Assembly (NCBI GenBank): GCA_947445495.1
Contig: CANFEI010000026.1
Span: forward strand, 1 to 9,145
Length of the DNA: 9,145 bases
Origin: Alcaligenaceae bacterium
GTDB taxonomy: Bacteria; Pseudomonadota; Gammaproteobacteria; Burkholderiales; Burkholderiaceae
Direction: 5' to 3'
Shown in pieces: positions 6,465-9,145 of the stretch. Below the pieces are notes generated by a model. The model was not told the DNA's origin and made no database searches. It worked only from the letters and a program-made list of their open reading frames with translations. The position numbers and the translations under genes are program-made. Position 1 is the stretch's first letter; the number at the start of each line of letters is the position of its first letter.

Positions 6465-7261
6465 TATTTTGCGACTCCCATAAAATCCGCCATCATTTCA
6501 ATCTGACACTCAAGCATCGGCAGGCCGTACTGTATGCGGCATCCCTTTGCCTGCGCGCGCTCAAGCAAGGAGGTCAACTTAGGCGTCATGATGATTTCTG
6601 CTACGACTTGCGTCGGAACTAGGCGCGAGGCGTCCAAGGGCAACGGATCCTCAGCTCGCATCCCTAAAGACGTTGCATTGACCACCAAATCAAAGCCAGA
6701 GGGATCCTCAGAGCCCAGCTCCGTCTGAAGCGCAGGGTATAGCGTCTTGACACCACCAAGGATCTGCTGAGCGGCTGCTTGTGTTCGGTTATGAATCGAT
6801 AGCTTTCGAATTCCAGCCTGGGCGAGCGCAAACGCGATGGCCCGAGCTGCCCCGCCCGCGCCACAGAGGAGTACGGTCAATCCCTCGAGCTTGAACCCCT
6901 TTTGACTTAACCCCTCGACAAAGCCCTTGCCATCCAAGATGTCACCGGCAAGCGTTCCATCTGACTCCCGTCGCACGATATTGACCGCCCCGACCGCACG
7001 CGCCTCTGGCGTCACCACATCACAGAAGCCGACCATACTGGTTTTGTGCGGTACGGTGACCACCATCCCACCAAAATTTTTCATACTACGCAAGGCTTGA
7101 ACGAGATCCCCCAAGCCCGCTGGTGGCACATGTATGGGGACGAGAACCCCGTCGGTGCCACGCCGCTCAAAAACTTTGTGCATCGTCTGCGGGGTTTTCA
7201 CTTGCGCCACAGGATCAGCCACAATCCCATAGATTCGCGTGCTACCGGTAATTTCGATCAT
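6464..7261 (-). CDS. Shikimate-dehydrogenase-like protein (AroE paralogue), atypical substrate site
   Basis: A 265-aa member of the shikimate/quinate dehydrogenase family, close to the usual length of about 270. The N-terminal substrate domain keeps the catalytic lysine in VTVPHK (K73), the asparagine in GAVNIV (N94) and the aspartate in GDILDG (D110). The NADP domain has the loop GAGGAARA (134-141) and the NRT motif (158-160) typical of NADP preference, followed by NATSLGM (195-201); the late glutamine Q253 is present. However, the serine pair that binds the shikimate carboxylate (SKSP in AroE) is VKTP (21-24), and the conserved Asp-x-x-Tyr segment reads AEIIMTP (221-227), lacking both Asp and Tyr. 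It is therefore unlikely to be the biosynthetic AroE and more likely an AroE-like paralogue acting on another cyclic or polyol substrate with NADP. It is the first gene of an operon with the GMC oxidoreductase, and a weak GAG ribosome site precedes the ATG. Confidence 0.85.
   Translation of the reverse strand: MIEITGSTRIYGIVADPVAQVKTPQTMHKVFERRGTDGVLVPIHVPPAGLGDLVQALRSMKNFGGMVVTVPHKTSMVGFCDVVTPEARAVGAVNIVRRESDGTLAGDILDGKGFVEGLSQKGFKLEGLTVLLCGAGGAARAIAFALAQAGIRKLSIHNRTQAAAQQILGGVKTLYPALQTELGSEDPSGFDLVVNATSLGMRAEDPLPLDASRLVPTQVVAEIIMTPKLTSLLERAQAKGCRIQYGLPMLECQIEMMADFMGVAK
6475..6479 (-). promoter_or_regulatory. Ribosome binding site of the GMC oxidoreductase gene
   Basis: GGGAG on the minus strand lies inside the last codons of the AroE-like gene, 10 nt before the GMC ATG at 6464. 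With the TAATG overlap it supports this start and suggests reinitiation by ribosomes finishing the upstream gene. Confidence 0.6.
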
Positions 7262-7307
7262 AATGTCTCACTATCCACATCTCGTTCGTGTTTTGAGTAG
7301 TGTACCC
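7262..7307. promoter_or_regulatory. Compact divergent gap between AroE-like operon and hydrolase
   Basis: Only 46 bp separate the two divergent start codons, so at least one promoter probably lies within coding sequence. A plus-strand CATAAT (7259-7264, five of six to TATAAT) is a possible -10 for the hydrolase but lacks a good -35. On the minus strand only weak matches are seen. Neither gene has a strong Shine-Dalgarno sequence. No operator-like palindrome was recognised. Confidence 0.3.
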
Positions 7308-8195
7308 ATGAACCGATTTAAACAACTGTTGGGCATGCTTGGCTTGCTGCTATGCCCCATTCTTTTGTGGGCGACCCCCGTGCAGCACCATACTTTCAAA
7401 ACATCTGATGGCGTGCGTCTCCATTATCTCGAAGCCGGCAGCGGCCCGCAAACCATCGTCTTTATTCCCGGCTGGCTCATGCCAGCAGCGGTCTTCGAAC
7501 AGCAGCTGATTGACTTATCGAATCAATATCGTGTGTTGGCGCTCGACCCGCGTTCGCAAGGCCTCTCGGACCTCACGAAACTTTCGCATGCTCCAGCACG
7601 TCGCCTAAAAGACATGGACGAATTCCTGAGATTTGCGAAAGTCAAAGAATATATTTTAGCGGGCTGGTCCCTTGCGGTGCTTGAGTCCTTAGACTACGTT
7701 GCAAAATACGCACCAAAGGATCTGCGTGGGCTCATCCTAATCGACAACTCGGTTGGCGAAGGCCGTCCCCCGAAGGGTGGAAAATCAAATTTTCAACAAA
7801 CAATGAATGATCCAAAAAAGCGCGAGCAATACATGCGCACATTTAGTCAGGATATTTATCGTCAAACGCCACCGCCTCTGATGGCGCAAGCCGTACTTGA
7901 TTCGGCACTACGCGTACCTGCGAACATAGCGATCCAGTTACGGAATCAACCCTACCCGCGTGAGTACTGGCGCGATACACTTGAGAAACAAAAGATTCCC
8001 GTGCTCTTTGCCGTGCGCCCCTGGCTCAAAGAGCAGGCCGAGGCGCTTGAGAAAAAGCGTGCAGCCGAGCTCATTACCATCACAATTTTTGAGCAAGCCG
8101 GGCACGCCCTGTTCGTGGATGAGCCGGAGACCTTTAACGCAGCGGTGCGCGCCTTCAGCCAGCGCGCCTTTGCACGACCGCGCAACACACGTTAA
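7308..8195 (+). CDS. Alpha/beta-hydrolase-fold protein, probably exported
   Basis: A 295-aa alpha/beta-hydrolase; substrate unknown. Residues 1-22 look like a Sec signal peptide (MNRFK n-region, Leu-rich core, possible cleavage after LLWA), so it probably works in the periplasm. There is no lipobox, since Cys16 is preceded by Leu. The fold is shown by the first strands (VRLHYLEAGSGPQT, 36-49), the oxyanion-region motif FIPGW (52-56), LALDPRSQGLSD (77-88), the nucleophile elbow AGWSLA (118-123, Ser121) and AGHALFVDEPETF (264-276) with catalytic His266. Two oddities stand out: the elbow ends in Ala rather than the usual Gly, and the strand that normally precedes the catalytic acid reads PVLFAVRPWLKEQAE (231-245) with no Asp. 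The frame is open 23 codons upstream, but the start at 7308 begins the signal peptide. It diverges from the AroE-like operon and its stop overlaps the convergent gene by 4 nt. Confidence 0.85.
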   Translation: MNRFKQLLGMLGLLLCPILLWATPVQHHTFKTSDGVRLHYLEAGSGPQTIVFIPGWLMPAAVFEQQLIDLSNQYRVLALDPRSQGLSDLTKLSHAPARRLKDMDEFLRFAKVKEYILAGWSLAVLESLDYVAKYAPKDLRGLILIDNSVGEGRPPKGGKSNFQQTMNDPKKREQYMRTFSQDIYRQTPPPLMAQAVLDSALRVPANIAIQLRNQPYPREYWRDTLEKQKIPVLFAVRPWLKEQAEALEKKRAAELITITIFEQAGHALFVDEPETFNAAVRAFSQRAFARPRNTR

Positions 8196-9145
8196 CGCCT
8201 AACGATCTGAACGCTACGACGCTCTGTCGTCTTGTTGTAGCTAAACGCGAAGGGCAAGGGCTTGACGTCTTTGGATTCCCGATAAGCCTGAGCAAGAGAT
8301 TCTTGCTTTTTACGATTAAACAGCTCGTGCGGATACAAGAACCCCCCGTACAAATCCACCGGTCCGATTTGAGCAAGATTGGTGTAATTCAAACCGGTCT
8401 CATCTTGTATGACCATTGTGGCGTTTTCGACTAGGATATCTTTTAAGACCGCGAAATACGTTTCCTGTAATAAATGTGAGGCGGCCTTTAATAAAACGGG
8501 ATGACGTGATTCTCGTGCGAGCCAAGCTCGCGTTGAAGCGCTTTGGCTCAGCACACCATCCGATAAATCTAAACTCACATAATCCAATACGACGGGCTTA
8601 CCAGCCTTGCTCAGTTCGAGGCGAACCGATTTCCAGGGGCCGTTGCCTTTGATGTAATCGCCCGAAGCCTCATCAAACACGATTGGATAAACCGCCTTGA
8701 CGTCATACCCAGAGTACAAGGCGAACGTAATCAAAATCGTTGTGACACCGATTTGCGCGTGCTTATCACGTAAGTCTTCGTTCAAGTCATCCGTACGAAA
8801 AAATGCCAAACGACTGAATTTCATCCACTCACGCATAAACTTCGCCTGAAAACTTTGCATGCGCCCGCTCGACATATTTGTCATATCCGCAGGCTCACCG
8901 GCAGCCTGCATAGCAACCATCACAAAGCGATCGGCCTGCGGAAACAGGTGGGAAACCGTCACAAAATCTGGGCCAGAAAACGGGTAAAACACCGTGCCAC
9001 CAGGCGCACGTCTGACTTCAGTCTTTGCCCATTCAGACATCGGTTGACCAATCGTTTTTTGATAGTAATCCCAGGCACCATCGGCCTGCGCTTTTGACCC
9101 AGCACCAAAGAATGGAACGCCCACATTCGCCTGCGCCCCACCAAA
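8192..9145 (-). CDS. Conserved protein of unknown function with FYPFSGPDF motif (partial, N-terminus missing)
   Basis: The last 317 codons are visible, and the frame is open to the right edge, so the true start is probably outside; a GTG at 9124-9122 is possible but has no convincing ribosome site. I recognise no characterised function. Numbering from the first visible residue, the most distinctive segment is FYPFSGPDF (53-61), followed by HLFPQADRFVMVAMQ (66-80), a region rich in Phe, Arg and Lys (99-120), GVTTILITFALYSGYDV (133-149), and a C-terminal part with IQDETGLNY (246-254) and LYGGFLYPHELF (265-276). I have a general memory of uncharacterised, often exported bacterial proteins with a similar FYPFSGPD motif, but cannot name the family. 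The visible start (FGGAQANVGV) could follow a signal peptide ending in AQA; this is a guess. It converges on the hydrolase with a 4-nt stop overlap. No long membrane segment is obvious. Confidence 0.75.
   Translation of the reverse strand, partial: FGGAQANVGVPFFGAGSKAQADGAWDYYQKTIGQPMSEWAKTEVRRAPGGTVFYPFSGPDFVTVSHLFPQADRFVMVAMQAAGEPADMTNMSSGRMQSFQAKFMREWMKFSRLAFFRTDDLNEDLRDKHAQIGVTTILITFALYSGYDVKAVYPIVFDEASGDYIKGNGPWKSVRLELSKAGKPVVLDYVSLDLSDGVLSQSASTRAWLARESRHPVLLKAASHLLQETYFAVLKDILVENATMVIQDETGLNYTNLAQIGPVDLYGGFLYPHELFNRKKQESLAQAYRESKDVKPLPFAFSYNKTTERRSVQIVRR

Noticed and set aside
6644..6711. Repeated GGATCCTCAG within the AroE-like gene
   Set aside because: Two copies of a 10-mer encode similar Glu-Asp-Pro segments and are most simply explained by amino-acid and codon coincidence.
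7239..7307. Earlier in-frame start for the alpha/beta-hydrolase
   Set aside because: It would overlap the divergent AroE-like gene and place 23 odd residues before a well-formed signal peptide beginning at 7308.
8190..8204. Terminator hairpin CGTTA-ACGCC-TAACG at the hydrolase/unknown-protein junction
   Set aside because: Only 5 bp of stem, AT-rich, and no T-tract on either side; could easily be chance.

Overview
The window looks like a moderately GC-rich proteobacterial chromosome segment, most likely from a betaproteobacterium of the Burkholderiales type. That assignment rests on protein character and gene content only: an E. coli-like UgpB of identical length, a 541-residue GlpD, and an AroE-like/GMC pair. 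I see no rRNA, tRNA, CRISPR array, transposase, attachment site or phage gene. Coding density is very high and no gene appears broken.

Region 1 (1-4869) is a glycerol-3-phosphate locus. On the minus strand, ugpB (periplasmic glycerol-3-phosphate-binding protein) is followed by the first 34 codons of ugpA (permease), which runs off the left edge. A strong hairpin lies between them. Diverging from ugpB across a 203-bp regulatory gap is glpK (glycerol kinase), followed on the plus strand by glpD (FAD-dependent glycerol-3-phosphate dehydrogenase). Ugp would import sn-glycerol-3-phosphate or glycerophosphodiesters, GlpK would make glycerol-3-phosphate from glycerol, and GlpD would oxidise it to dihydroxyacetone phosphate while feeding electrons to quinone. 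No glpF or glpR is in the window. The divergent gap holds an 18-bp imperfect palindrome that also reads as an 11-bp-spaced direct repeat resembling a Pho box.

Region 2 (4866-7261) is a two-gene minus-strand operon: a shikimate-dehydrogenase-like gene with non-canonical substrate-site residues, then a GMC-family FAD oxidoreductase. The two are coupled by a TAATG stop/start overlap. The operon converges on glpD, the stop codons overlap by 4 nt, and a perfect 8-bp-stem hairpin is centred on that overlap.

Region 3 (7308-9145) holds a plus-strand, probably exported alpha/beta-hydrolase with an atypical nucleophile elbow. It again converges with a 4-nt overlap on a minus-strand gene for a conserved but uncharacterised protein carrying an FYPFSGPDF motif, which runs off the right edge.

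The transport and catabolic genes of region 1 are well understood. The best candidates for undescribed biology are the AroE-like/GMC operon, the atypical hydrolase next to the uncharacterised protein, and the hairpin and palindrome elements at gene boundaries.
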